This document shows positions 1 through 14,600 of a stretch of 64,000 nt of DNA, piece by piece; positions within the stretch are counted from its first letter, which is position 1; every line of letters begins with the position of its first letter. The notes beneath the pieces are model-generated. The model had not been told where the DNA came from, searched no databases, and was given only the letters and a program-made list of their open reading frames with translations. Source of the DNA: Rattus norvegicus (lineage: Eukaryota; Chordata; Mammalia; Rodentia; Muridae); assembly GCF_036323735.1 (NCBI RefSeq), contig NC_086020.1:121833710-121897709 (forward strand), written 5' to 3'. The position numbers were made by a program, and so were the translations under genes.

Positions 1-904
1 AAATATCTATAGTAGACCAAAGATGTAAATATATTTCATGTGTTCATAGAATATGAGTCCTCTTTAATTTATATTTTTGCCTCAACAGTAATTACAGTAT
101 TATAGTTTCAGCTTGCATGCCACGAGAAGCACTATAAAAAGAATATTAACAGTTCATGCATCTGTGTACTTTTGAGTGTTTGTGTCATGTTGGATTATAC
201 ATTTTAGGAACAGTGGGTTTTGCAACTGGAAGTAAAAGATATGCTTTTATGAAGATCTGTCCTTATCAAATGCCACCAAGTAGCACTTGTATTTTTAAAT
301 GGTAAAATTTGCTGTCTGTTTTATTTGTTTCATGAAAGCTTTGCTTGTAAAGTACAGCTGAGGATTTCTTGATTTCTAGCACTCCTTCCTCTCTGAAAGC
401 TCTGTGCTATAAATCATATAGACTTACAAATGTAAGTGAGAGGGCAGTGTTGGCCAGTTTGAGTGGGAATTGACAGTAGACTTGAAATGTCATTAAAACA
501 GCAGTTCTTAGCCAAGGGCAGCAGGTGCCTTTCAGTATTGAGATTTCACAACTGAGTCTTTCACTGGAAGTTGGTGGGGAGAGCAGGAACAGTGTGCAGA
601 TGTCTGGCCAATCTGAAAGCCCTTCTTTCTAGAAAGAATTATTTGACCTAAAATGCTCGAATGGCCAAGTGGAACACATTAAAGCAAAATACATGAATGA
701 AATTCCAGAGAAGCATGAAAACTATTGAAGAAAAATCAACCTTCAGATTTGGAAAGTGTCACCCGGGGTTAGGTCCTAGTTTCTTGTACAGTTATCTTGA
801 ATTCAAAATTTTACCAAATAGCCTTATGTTAGGCTTGGGAGAGCTCATATTAGTCCTGTAGTCATCCCTGTGGGTGCTGATGCTGGAATGTCTCTTATTT
901 ACAG
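1..904 (+). other. Bltp1 intron, left edge
   Basis: AT-rich intronic sequence. I see no further exon, RNA gene or recognisable repeat in it. Confidence 0.6.
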
Positions 905-1105
905 GCTCCTCAGGACTAGGCAGCCCGCTGGGCCGAAGCCGGCACAGCAGCAGCCAGTCGGATCTGACTGGCTCCAGCAGTAGCTCGTCTGGCCTGAGCT
1001 TCACGGCCTGCATGTCCGACTTTTCCCTGTACGTGTTCCACCCCTATGGTGCAGGGAAGCAGAAGTCCACCGTTTCTGGTCTCACACCGGGATCAGGAGG
1101 ACTAG
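905..1105 (+). CDS. Bltp1: Bltp1 coding exon 1 of window
   Basis: 201 bp. Acceptor ends ...tttacag, donor is gtatat. The exon starts with two bases of a split codon and ends with one. It encodes a serine-rich stretch (SSSQSDLTGSSSSSSG) and then CMSDFSLYVFHPYG. Confidence 0.9.
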
Positions 1106-4100
1106 GTATATTTTGTTCATTGGGTCTGTGTTAATTTTTTTAAGCTTTCTTTTCTTAGACTCATTCTATAGCCATCATGGCAATAAGCCAGCATGAGGAA
1201 CTTGTATTTTTCCCCTTTTGATACTGTTTTATCCCTGTTTTATAAGTAAAAATAAAAAACAAATTCAGAAAAACTGATTATACAAGGATTTAAAACTTAA
1301 AAATGCTTGTTAAATGATATGTATAGCATAATGTCTGAAGATAGAAGTTTTCTTAAATTATTAAATGAAATTTATTAAAGTTTTATCAAATCACTTTATA
1401 TAAAATTGTAGTCCATAAAAAGTAAAATTTTTAAAGTATGTAGGTTATGCTTGGCAATTTTAAATGAGATCATTAACCACCATTTAGTAAAACTAAATCT
1501 GCATTTTAAAGTTCAGGTCTCATTAGTGAATATTTTCTGCAGTCATATAAGTCAATACTACCTTTTGGTATTAGAATGACCTTGTCATGTATACAGGCTT
1601 CAACCTGTCTAAACCGCTGTGAGAAATGCAAATGCTCCTCAGATTATTCTGTCTAAATTTCCCCTAATTTAACTCCTTATTTGGTGACATGTTACAGTAT
1701 ATTGGATAATGTTCATTAACTCTGGTGTGCATACACATCCTTATGTACATGTGCATACATGTGGGCATTTGTCTTGGTCTGTTTGCTCAGGGAATGTAGA
1801 TGAAGAACCCACTTCAGTCACAGGTCGGAAAGACTCGCTGAGTATCAACCTGGAGTTTGTGAAAGTGAGCCTGTCCCGGATCAGGCGCTCAGGAGGAGCC
1901 TCGTTCTCTGAGAGTCAATCTGTGAGCAAGTCTTCAAGCAAAATGGACACCACACTAATCAATATATCTGGTATTCTCCTTTATAGTTTTTAATTAAGAT
2001 ATCATTTTAAACAATGAATCTCTTTTAATAGTGGTTAAATATTGAGAATATTTGAACATTAAGCTTAGTGATAAAGGTAAGTTCAGCCTAGCCTACAAGA
2101 CTCTCCCCTCAGGCTGCTAGTGTTGGCGTCTTCTGGGCAGACATATCCAAATAGTTTTTATTTGCTTCTTCTTGGTTATGAGTTCATAAAATTTCTGACT
2201 TTTTCTGTGTGTCAACATGTAGATGTTTACAACACTAGCAATGGGATGAGTAACCTTAATAAAAGTGCTGTGTTGTATTAGTAGGTCGTGGGCCAGCCAA
2301 GTGTTCTCTTTGCATTGTAACTTGAATACTTAAAATTAAGTGAATATAACCATCTTGGGAACTGAGTGAGAATGCTTGCAACAATCAGTCTCACTAAGAC
2401 AGTGTGTTCCCTTAAGCTGATAACCATTTAGCAAACATCTTAAGCCTGTGTTTTATAGCAAATTTTTGCCAGGCACTATGCCAGGCTATGAGTATGAACA
2501 GATGTGAGTAATGCAAGGTTTCACATGTGGACAAAAATAATAATAACACGTTCATTTCAGAAAAATATCCTTGAAAGTAGCAACATGATATTTTGTATTT
2601 GGAATCATAGAGGTCTCAAAAAAGGAATGTGTTTGGAGCAGTCTTTGGCTGCCATGGCTGAAACATGAGGTTTAACCAAACACTTTATTGTACAAGATGA
2701 TGGGACAAGAGGGAGAAGTCCTGGACTAATGGTATAGATGATGAACTAGACCAGCAGCAGATAATGGACTCGGATTGAATTGAGGATCAGATATTTATTC
2801 CTCAGGTGGTGAGAAGCCATTAGTTGTCTTTAAAGAGTTGGGATGATGCTTCAGGTTGGTGTTTTAGAAAGAAAGTTGGTAGTAACACAAAAAATAGGAG
2901 GGAAAAGATGCTTGAGATGTTGTTCAATGATTATAGACCTGCCAGTGGATCAGCTGGTCACCAGGCCTGGCTGTTCAGGCTCAGGCACTGTGTCCTCCAC
3001 GTCACTGGCATGCTAATCTAAAGAAGCTGTGGAAGAGGAACAGAAGAGGTCAGAAAAGAAAAGATGCCAAGACGCCCCTGAAGAGAATGGCCATAAGGGG
3101 GCTTTTCTTGTGCAAGTTTCTGCTCTGAACAAAAGAGGAAATAAGCACTCCCCTCTGCACAGCTGTTTGGTCTGCAATCCCCTTGTACAAGTTCACATCC
3201 CAGCTCACAATCTTGGCCTGTTCTCCATATCTGAAGGGAGTTACACTAAAAGTTTGCTTCATACCTAATCTCTAGAACCTCTCGTGACAGAACAATAATA
3301 AAGCCCTAACTGGCCATCTCCCAAAGAAAGGACACAGAACTAATGATTTTACAGTGCACTATTTCTCTTGAATTTGAAGACAGATAAGATCACTTGTTAA
3401 ATGCAATGTATCTTGGTATTTATGGTTTAGAACAGCAGGTATAGTCTGCTCTATAATACCATGACAGATAACTAGAGTGTTAAAAGTTTTAGGAGTCTGT
3501 TCTAAGCTCTAACACACTATTTCTGCATCAGCTGTTTGTGACATAGGGTCTGCTTCATTTAAGTATGATATGCGCCGACTCAGTGAGATTCTGGCATTTC
3601 CAAGAGCCTGGTATAGGAGAAGTATTGCAAGGCGCCTGTTCCTTGGAGACCAAACTGTAAATTTGCCAAGTAAGTGCGTTATGTAACCATAATTGGATTT
3701 CTTTTCATCTGGGTTAAAGAAAACAAGATCCATGATTAATAACCCAAATTTTGACTTACTTTGTAAGCTATACCATGTAATTCATTCATTTGTTCAAAAG
3801 AATGTCTATTGAGTCTCTATAATGGCAAGCAGTGAGCATACCAAACAGACAATACCTTACTCTCTTGAAGATTACCTCCTAACATTTTATTCTGCAGTAA
3901 TTTACTCTGTAATCCTTGTAAATTTGGAAGTTCAAGTATATGTTTATTTAAATAGTTAAAGCATGGACAATGAAAATATCGCAGACATCCTACCAGTTTT
4001 GCCTTCCTCTCTTTCTTGATCTTAGATCTTGTTATAGATGTTGCTATTGTTCTCTCTCTCTCTCCTGTACTGCACTTTCTGCCAGAGTTGAATAAAACAC

Positions 4101-7100
4101 TGGATTGTTCTTTGCAAACACTGCCGTCTGTGGAAGGGGCAAACAGTGTAGTTAGAAATAGTGTCGGGTTAAAGAACTTCTATCACTTAATGTTCTTATC
4201 TGTGACTTTTACTTTGTCTTCTCCTGTTTTTCTAGCATCTGGTCCAGGGACTCCTGATTCCATTGAAGGAGTGAGCCAGCACCTTTCTCCTGAGTCATCA
4301 AGGAAAGCATACTGCAGGACCTGGGACCAGCCAAGCCAGTCAGCCTCCTTCACCCATATGCCTCAGTCACCCAATGTGTTCAGTGAGCACATGACCAATA
4401 ACACCATGTCACCAGGGACAGCAGCAGCACAGAGCCTCAAGTCCCCAGCTTCCATAAGATCAAGGAGTGTTTCAGACTCCTCAGTTCCTCGAAGAGGTAA
4501 CTTTTGTTGCCAGTATACCTCCAGAGTTCTATGATAAAAATCTTAATAACTCTCAGGTTTCTGCCCCATTTACTGGAGATGGGTTCTTGAGGAAAAGGAA
4601 ACAATAAGTACCAAACACTTCCAAGTACTGCCTACAGAAGAGTTCTGTGGCTGTCTAGCTCTCAGGGAGAGGGAGTGAGGAGTTGCCATATTGTCAAGGT
4701 ACTCTGTAAGGACAGCTGCTTTTATAAACATTCCAACAATGTTGTGAATGTGCCAAAAGATGGTTCAACGTTGAAGAAATGAAGTCTTTCTATTGATTCA
4801 ATTGTTCCTTTGTTTAGTCAGTAGTTTTTCAACTCTTGCATGCTGGTGTTGTCCTGTGCTAATGCCTGAATGTATCAGAATGAATGATAGAATTCTTGGC
4901 ACAACTAAGACCAAACAAAGTATAATGAGCAAAGTCGGTGCTTGATTTGCTCAGTGAGTTCGTTAGATGAGTGCCAGCTGCCCAGACAGTGACTGCATTA
5001 ATGAATGGCTCCTACTTTTGAGGCTTCCAATTGACTGAAACACTTTGGCTTTTATGAAGCAAGTCCTAGCGTGATGGATTATCTGTGCAGCCGTATCTCA
5101 TGCACACCAGAGCTCCCTCATCTCACCTGTTTTGGAAGCAGTGTGACTACTAGTAAACATTTGGACTCGTACAACAATATCATGTCTCCCTTTTAGATTA
5201 TAGAAACTGGTAGGTTTTACTTTGTAATAAACTTTGATGTGAATAAATGTGCACTTGGGTTTTTTCTGCCTTTAGATTCAATTTCAAAAACATCAACTCC
5301 TGTTAACAAATCAAACAAAGCAGCAAGCCAGCAAGGGACTCCGTGGGAGACACTCGTTGTGTTCGCTATCAACCTGAAACAACTAAATGTCCAAATGAAT
5401 ATGAGTAATGTCATGGGAAATACAACGTAAGCTATTCAGAGGAAATATATCTGTCTAGTTGCATGTTAAGTGTCCCTTACAGTGTTGTAAAGCAGTTCAA
5501 ACCCTTTAAAATGTAGAAATCTTTTGAGACAGTAAATAGTGAAAAGTGGTAAACTTTAGTCTGAGAATGGTTTGTCAGGACACTATAATACAAACAGCGC
5601 AAAACACATTCCCAAAGGAGAGTGATAGGGAACTAGAATACTTTTCTAGCTATGAAGCTTTATTAGTTTTAATATTCACACATCGACCACATAGGGTTTA
5701 GTTCAAATGTGTGTTGAGCTGGGTGCGGCGGGTATATGCCAATCTTCCCAGCACTCAGGAGGTAGGGTCATTTCAGTTCCAGTTTCAGCTTCAACAACAC
5801 ATTGAGAGCCTGACTCAGCGAAAGGAAGTATTTCGTTGTAAAATGGATCTTCTGTGTATCATCTGATGTTGCCACTAGTTTTAATTCAGAACATTACCAG
5901 CCACTTATCTAACAATCTTTTCCTTCTTTTCAGTTGGACAACTAGTGGTTTGAAAAGCCAAGGCCGACTTTCTGTAGGAAGTAACCGTGACCGAGAGATC
6001 AGCATGTCTGTCGGTCTGGGAAGGTCACAGTTAGACTCCAAAGGAGGAGTAGTTGGTGGGACCATTGATGTCAATGCTTTGGAGATGGTCGGTATGTTGG
6101 AATTTCACCACAAGGAAAAAAGAGTTTTAGAAGTTGAACTTGGTAAGTTTTTCCATGAATATTTCTATGGAAAATAATTATTGTTTATATTTTAGCTCAT
6201 ATTTCTGAACATCCAAATCAGCAACCAAACCACAAAATACAAATTACTATGGGTTCTACTGAATCTCGGGTTGACTACATGGGCTCAAGCATCCTCATGG
6301 GTATCTTCAGTAACGCTGACCTTAAGCTTCAGGATGAATGGAAAGTAAACTTCTATAACGCCCTGGATTCAAGCATGACTGATAAAAGGTATGTATTAGT
6401 ATGTCCCCTTCTGAAAACTTTATGTGACTGCCGTTAGTATTTCTGAGCATTCAGGAGCACGAGAAGTAGTTCATTTTTTCTACAGACTGATTTTTTTTTT
6501 TTGGTTCTTTTTTTCGGAGCTGGGGACCGAACCCAGGGCCTTGAGCTTGCTAGGCAAGCGCTCTACCACTGAGCTAAATCCCCAAGCCCAATTTTTATAT
6601 GATACAACTAATACAAATGAAAAGGCTGGGCAGGAGAGGTTAATTATTTTTGCATTATTTCTGTCATCTCTGAAATTTATGATACAAATTCTATTTCATG
6701 CTTTAGTGAGATTTTTGTGCATGGAGATTTGAAGTGGGATATTTTTCAAGTAATGATATCAAGATCAACTACACCAGACTTGATAAAGATAGGAATGAAG
6801 CTCCAGGAGTTTTTCACGCAGCAGTTTGACACTAGTAAACGAGCTCTGTCGACCTGGGGACCTGTTCCTTACCTGCCACCCAAGACAGTGACTAACAACC
6901 TGGAGAAGAATTCGCAGGAACAATGTAAGAACGGGAGTCCCACACTGATGGAGTTTATCTTCCCTGCACGTTATATTCTCAAGTAACACTTATATCCTGT
7001 GTGTGACTGGGCTCCGAGGAATGGTGCCAGCTGCCTTTGGGAAGGAATTGCTTTTCCCTTCACCACAGCTAAGGGCAGCATGCCTACTCTGTGGCGATGT

Positions 7101-10100
7101 TAGATGCTAATTCCTGGCATGGCTGAGGATGCAGAATAACTGAGTCTGTTGATTAACCCAGATATTAGGCAGATTATTGTCTTTCACTCAGTAATTAAGA
7201 AATTAGCTTTTAGTTATTAAGCAACAACTACATGCTTTGGTACTTCTCTAGGCACAAGAGTTGCAAGATATGACCATCCCTAACTCATGAGCTTTACATT
7301 CAAATAGGAGCTGGAGACGATAACTGAATATATAAAAGCCATGGTTTCAGGTAGAAGTGCTTATTTAAAAAAAAAAAAAAAAAACAAGGCGTGGGAAGGA
7401 TACAGAGAAGGTTAAAGTGGAATAATGGCTATTTCAGAAAAGATGACCAGGGAAGCCTTGTCTGACGTGGCGTGTTAGTAGAAATGAGTGAATGGATAAG
7501 AAACCTGAGGTAGCATGCTGGGAAAGTTCTGAGCAGAGGGCTGTGGAAGTCTGAAGCTCCTGTTGTTCCTCATAGAGTTGGCTATTTGAGAGTCATTGCT
7601 GGACCTTGTTGTGGTTTGCCCTGGAGTTGTCTGTATTTTGATGCTAATTCCACTGCCCCAAGGACAGCTGCCTAGTCACATGCTCAGGACTCAGGTGACT
7701 TCACCAGAACCTTCTCCCCATTGAATTTGTAAAGTACAGGTGAGGGCAGGAACAGGATAGAAGGAGGCCTGTCATTGGAGGAGAAGGAAGAATGGGCGGG
7801 AGAGAAGTTTGGAGGAAGAGGAGGAGACTAGAAGAGAGACAGGAGAGCGGAGGAGAGAGGGGAGGAGCCGTGGCAGGACAAGATGGCAGGTGATGTTAAG
7901 ATTCCGCTCTGTATTTACAGGTTGTTATTAATGTTCTTAAGGGATGAATGGTACTGGGCTTTGTATGTGTTGGTGGGCAGTTATATCTTACCAACTTCGT
8001 CAAAGATTATTGTGTTGTGTTCTTTTGTGTGATGGTTTGAGTGTAGGAAAAGGTGTACGGTGGCTGTTCTGGGCTGCCGCTGAGTTGGGATGTGTTTCCA
8101 ACAAGATATCTAGCAGATATCCTGGGGCACTGCAGTGCTGGACCTAGCAGGGTAAAGGCAATATTTTTTTTTTTTTACTAAAACAGGACCTAACTTTTAT
8201 CATAGAAATAATGCATATCTCTAATCTTAACTACTTGGGAAGCTGAGGCAGGAGACTACAGATCAAGTTCAGAGTTCAACTTGGGCAACTTAGTATAAGA
8301 CCCTGTCTCAAAAAAAAAGTGGTCACAATGATCTGGGGGTGTAATTCAGTGGTAGGGCCCTTGCCTGACATGTTCTCAATGGATGCGGGGATTTGAGGGA
8401 AATGAGGGGCATTAAAATAACCTCTGAACGGAGCAGAATGATCAGTAAGAACAATATTGGTTAACTCAGGTGCAGGACAAAAATAAGTATTTAGTATTGT
8501 AGAGTTTTTAAGATAGTTGGTATCTTTTGGTTTACCCTGTCTTAAAGTACTCCTTTGTAAATAATCACCATGGCTACTGTGGGGAGAACAGACCATTCAG
8601 GCGGTTAGGAATGGACACAGGGAGGACACTGTGGAACTGCAGACTGCAGCAGGTGATGGTACCTTTAACCAGGATGACAGTGGCAAATGTGATCAGTAGT
8701 CAGCAGGAGGACGACAGCTCAGCGGCTCTCGGTTGATTGGTTGCTTCGTTTATGGTTGGTTGGTTGGTTTGACAACGGGGCTTCTCTACATGGCCCTAAG
8801 CTGTCCTGGAACTAATTATGTAGACCAGGCTGACCTCCTAAGTACTGGGATTGAGGCGTGCACCACTGTGCCTGAGCTAAGTTCTTAATTAATTTTTATC
8901 ATAGAAATAATGCATACACATTAAAAGCAAGCTAGAAAATGTAAACAAAAGTGAAGGGTCATATTCCTGCCTCAGAATCACACTGTGAAGCAGCTCAGAG
9001 CTTAAACATTCTATCTGTTCTCTACATATTTGTACACTTGTTTGTTTGTTTGTTTGTTTGTTTTACTTTGCTTTGTTTTCCTAGTCGGGGTTTCTCTGTG
9101 CAGCCCTGGCCTTCCTGGAATGTTGTTTTATCAAAGTATCACCAACCGGTTTTTACACTCCAGCGTCCTACTGTGCCAGTTCTTTATCTCTGCCTTCCAG
9201 GCACTATTCCAACTCCATGACCGACCCACAAGTTTCAACTAGTTTGTCCTGCCCATGTTTAAAGTTTAAATCCAGTTGTTGCCTATCTTTACTCTCCTTC
9301 ACTTTGGCATAGTCCCTTTTTGTATGACTATAGCTATTAGATAGATATGGCCAGTTCTCTGCAGGAAACCATACTCTCCCAGTGACTTGCTTGTGGTGTC
9401 ATGTCTTACTCCTCTACTCCTTTATGTCCTTTATAAGCACTGCTGTGAGCAAGCATATGTAAACTGTGGTACTGCACAAAGTGTATGGCTTACTTTATTT
9501 TAAAACGTCCTTGTTAAGACCAGTTAAATACAATGAATAATCTTTGGTAGTGCTGATTTTAAAAAAAGGGTAAACAGCAAAAAAGGACATTACTGGAATA
9601 AATGAAAAAAATCTCAATCCGAATTCCTTGATTGATTGGCCCTTTTCAAACATTAATGTGCATGTATAATACCTGGAAATCTATATTTTGAAGTGCTAAG
9701 GAATGAAGTCAGGACTTTCTGCATGTCAAGCAAATGCTCTATCACTGAGCTGTGCTCAACCCAGGACATTCTTTTGAAAAGCAGATCTGATGCAGGAGAT
9801 AGTGAGTAGACTTAAGAATCGGAGTTCTAACTGGCTCCTAGAGTGGTGCTGATGGTGCTAGTCATCTGACCTTGCTTTAAGTAGAAAGCATGTGGGAAAG
9901 AAAGAAACAGAAAAACCCTCATTTTTGTTCTTTTAACCGGTGAAAAGTTGATAGACATACCTGACAATGCCTTGTTTCTTGTTGTGTAGAATTTCTGTGA
10001 AATACCATTCAGGCTCTTTGTAAGTCAGTCAGCATTGTAGACATCGCAGTTGTGAGAGGTGTGAGCATTAGAGAGTCCATACCTTCCCAAGCCCTGTCCA

Positions 10101-10611
10101 TCCCTAGGCATCACCTTTTCCCACTGTCTCTAACAGTTGCTTAGCGCCCCAGACACACATCACACGTGGCTGTAGAACACTCACCTCTGCCTTTACCCTG
10201 CTCAGGACACTAGAGACCATTCCAAGACTGACAGATGTCTCTTGGTTTTCTTGTAGTGCTTGATGCTGCACACCATCGACACTGGCCTGGCGTGTTGAAG
10301 GTGGTGTCTGGATGCCACATCTCCTTATTTCAGGTTCCATTACCAGAAGATGGGATGCAGTTTGGAGGATCCATGAGCTTGCATGGAAATCACATGACCC
10401 TGGCTTGTTTTCATGGTCCAAATTTTCGTTCAAAGTCCTGGGCTCTTTTTCATTTAGAAGAACCAAACATTGCCTTTTGGACTGAAGCTCAGAAAATCTG
10501 GGAAGATGGTAACCTGACATTTCCAGCTTTTATTCTTTATATCTCTGACATGATCATAAATGGCTTAAGTCATTTTTCTTTCTTTGATATTTTGTTGGTT
10601 TTTGAGGAGAG

Positions 10612-10671
<60 letters not shown>

Positions 10672-11630
10672 TCTGTCTGTCTGTCTCTCTGTCTGTCCCT
10701 CTGTCTGCCTGTCTGTCTATCTATGTGTATGGCATAAGTGTGTCTGGGTATGATGTGTGTATGTTTGTATATGGTGTTTATGTGGTTTTGTATGCTGTAT
10801 GTGTGTGTATGTATGTCTATGACTAAAGGCATGTGCATGCCACAGTGTGCGTTGTAGAAGTTAGAGAGCAATCTGGGGCTAGCCGACTCGTGCTGCCAGG
10901 GATTCTCCTGTGTCCACCTTACATCTTACTATATGAGTCCTGGGATTAGAAATACATAAATCTGTTTCCAGCTTTACATTGGTTCTAGGGATTGAAGCTT
11001 GGGATCTCATACTTTCACAACAAATGCTTTATACACTAACCCATCCCTGACCACCTTTGTACTTTTGAGTGTTTGCAATAGTTTTGTTTTGGAAGGGATT
11101 CGTTTGTGCTATACCACAGATGTAACTTGAGAAGTTGGTCCTCAGCTTCCGTCACGTAGATTTTAGGGGTTAAATTCAGTTGTTAGGCTTGGTAGCAAGT
11201 GCCTTTATCCCCTGAGTCATCTCACTGGCTGCTTCTGGCTTTTTTTATTGGAGAAATCCATCTCTATTTGTTATCCTATACCTAAAAGATCAGGGAGTTC
11301 ACTGTTAGTGAATCAGCATTTGTAAAGTATAGACTTGTTAAGGAAACATCTAAACATACTTCTAAACTTGCCCTCTTACTCCATACTACTTAAATTTAGT
11401 GCTGCTATAACTGGCCTTAGCATGTTATCTAGAAATATTCCTTGTAAAAACATGAGGACAGTGATGGCGTGACAAGATTCGCCGTCAGACAAAACTGCGT
11501 TATAAAACATAAAGACAGTAATAGAACCCTGGATACCTCCAGAAATCTTTGGGCAACACAAATTCGCCCTGGTGGGTTTTTTGAAAAAGATACCAAAACA
11601 TACACAAAATTCTCAAAGAACTAATAAAAA

Positions 11631-11674
<44 letters not shown>

Positions 11675-14600
11675 GTTCCTTTGAGCAGTTTCCTATTCAG
11701 TGTTTTTCCTTGTGTTTTGCTTTGTAACAGTGTCTTACTCATTAGCCCAGGTTATCCTGTAACTCACAATCCCCTACCTCTGCTTCTAGAGCTGTATACA
11801 GATGTACACCACTGACTGACCCACTCCAAGGTTTCTTAACAAGATGTTAACATGTTCTTCATCTCACTGAGATAAATCCAGTTAACTCTGTGTGGGCTTC
11901 CTCACTTACTTAGCCTTTCCTACTCTATATATAGCTTAACTACATCTGATACTCTGATGTCACAGTTATTTTCTTAGCTATAAAGACAGTTTATTACTCG
12001 TGATGTTTTTCTTGCATTGTAGGCTCTAGTGATCACTCTACATACATTGTTCAAACCTTGGATTTTCATCTGGGTCATAATACCATGGTTACCAAACCAT
12101 GTGGTGCTCTGGAAAGCCCAATGGCAACAATAACCAAGATAACAAGGCGTCGCCACGAAAACCCACCCCATGGAGTAGCGAGTGTAAAAGAATGGTTTAA
12201 CTATGTCACTGCCACAAGGAATGAAGGTGAAGAAAGATTTAGCCTGTGTTGGGCCTATTTTGTTTCTTGTTTTATTTTGAGCTCTGTCAGTTGTTCAGAA
12301 ATCAAGTAGAGGTCAAGTTTTCATGTCTTGATACAGTTTCCATTTTATTTCTGTTGCTACACAAAGTAGTTATTTAATGCAAGAAACAAACACCTACAAT
12401 ATTTTACAGATTCAAATTATTCTAGAAATAACTGAAACCATCCTAAATAAATTGGTTTTAAATAAATAAAATTAAATTTGTTAATTTTGTACTATTTGGT
12501 AAATATTTTAGAATTATTGGAAGAAATATTTTGTAGTTATTCTAAAAATTAGACATTTGGGAAATGTAGAATATGGCTAACTAACAAAATGCCAAAAATG
12601 AAAATTATACTTACCTGGAATAAAATTTCAGTAATATTACCCCTATCGATTCATAATGTAAAGAAAATACTTCTGGTGAATTCCTCATCTACTACACCAC
12701 TTCTCTGGTCTAACCAGGATAACAAGGCATCACCACAAAAACCTGCCCCATGGCGTAGTGAGTGTAAAAGAATGTTCAACTATGTCACTGTCAGATTGTG
12801 TTGTAAATAATTATAGTATTTTGTCAGTCGCTCCTATATGATTGTTTTCAGTTTGCATATGTAACATTGTTTTTATCAATCATCTGGTATTTGCCAAAGC
12901 TGATTAGATCATGTTACAATTTGAATGATTTACTTAAAAATGATCTTTCTAAATAAAAAAAATTACTTGTACCTTGTAATTTTAGATTATCTTTCAGGAA
13001 TAGGCACACATTCTGGATGGGTAAAAAAGAGAAAATTAGACTATGGCCTATTTTGACTTTTATACACTTGGAATATGGTGTTGTTGAGGTTTTTATGTTG
13101 TTGGGGTATTTTTTAAGATTTTTTTTTTAGCTAGGATGTTCAGGAAGCTGTTTATGTATCTATAGCAGTAATCTTCACAGCAATAGAGTAGTTAATGCTC
13201 CAAAAAATAGGATTTCTACATAATTTCAAGGGTCAGGATAATATTTAGAATATCATTATTTACAACTTGTAGAGTGATTAGCATTTGATATAGTATCTTT
13301 AAAGCCACACTTTGTACAATTTAGCTAAATCTATTACTCTGAGGCTTCATTTATTTGCCTATGTCTAAATACAGTTTATCACTTTTAGAGACATACTTTT
13401 TTTTGTCACTAGACTCTAGTGGTTGTAAATTATTTATTCCAGCCATCCCATATAAAATCACAAAAGCCTGGTATTTTCACTTACAAGCTGTAAGCCTAGA
13501 TTGAGCAGGCTCTGAGCTATTCTAACTTACATCTGAGCCATACACCCCTAGTTACTTACTGTTTGAGTCTCACCAGGGCTGCTTTTGCTCCATCAGTCTG
13601 TCTTCAGGGTGCGTTTCTCCTGGTCATGCACTCAGGTTTCAGGTCCTGCCTTTCTCTCTCTCTTGCCCAATTACCACCAACTGTAGCTTTTTAGTCACCA
13701 ATAGCTTTAAATTGGGAAGCAAAATTTACATGACAAAGGCTGGTGTCCATGAGAATTCACTTGTCTGTTGGCAACCAGATCTTGGGGTTCAGAATTTAAA
13801 GTTTGTATAGATAGCAACAGATGAACCCCCAACAAGTGACCATCCTCAACACATTGTGCAATATGGTGACAGTGCCCCTTGGTTAACATAACCCTTTCTG
13901 GTTTTGGATGTAGAGCTAAACTTACTTCGTAATGTTGATGCTAATAACTCGGAGAACAGTACTACTGTGAAGAATTCTAGTTTGTTGAGTGGGTTCCGAG
14001 GAGGTTCTAGCTACAACCATGAAACAGAGACCATCTTTGCATTACCCAGGATGCAGCTAGAATTTAAATCAATTCATGTTCAAGAACCCCAGGAGCCTTC
14101 ATTACAAGGTATGTGGGAATATCCTTAGTCTTGCCAGTTACTAAGAAAATTCTAAAGAAGCTTCATACTACCCTTACCCTCCTGCTGCAGGCCATTTTGG
14201 TATGTTAATTTAATAGAAGTGGGGATGTAAGTCAAATTGATGTTTTTACTAGATATATGTGGACTATGGTGAATTTATTTAGCCTAGTTGTGCCTTTTCT
14301 CCCAAATGCTAGGAAGAATAATTGGACTTTATTTACTAGAAGTATTATAGGAACAATGATGCATTGTAGGGATGTTTTGATACATTATCATTGGTCTAAA
14401 TCCTTCGCATGTAGCCATTGCTCACTTCTCGCATCTTTACGCTTATATTACCAGTGAATGCATTTGCATGGATCCATGTAAATCTTTACTGAGGGAAGAG
14501 GCCTTTGCTGCGTGGAATTTTTCACTGTAAAACGCCTTTATCATTTCAGATGCCAACGTGAAACCCAAGGTGGAGTGCAGTGTGGTGACAGAGTTCACGG

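Noticed and set aside
10554..10871. Open frames of Cys/Val and Thr/His repeats
   Set aside because: Translations of the (GT)n-(TCTG)n microsatellite.
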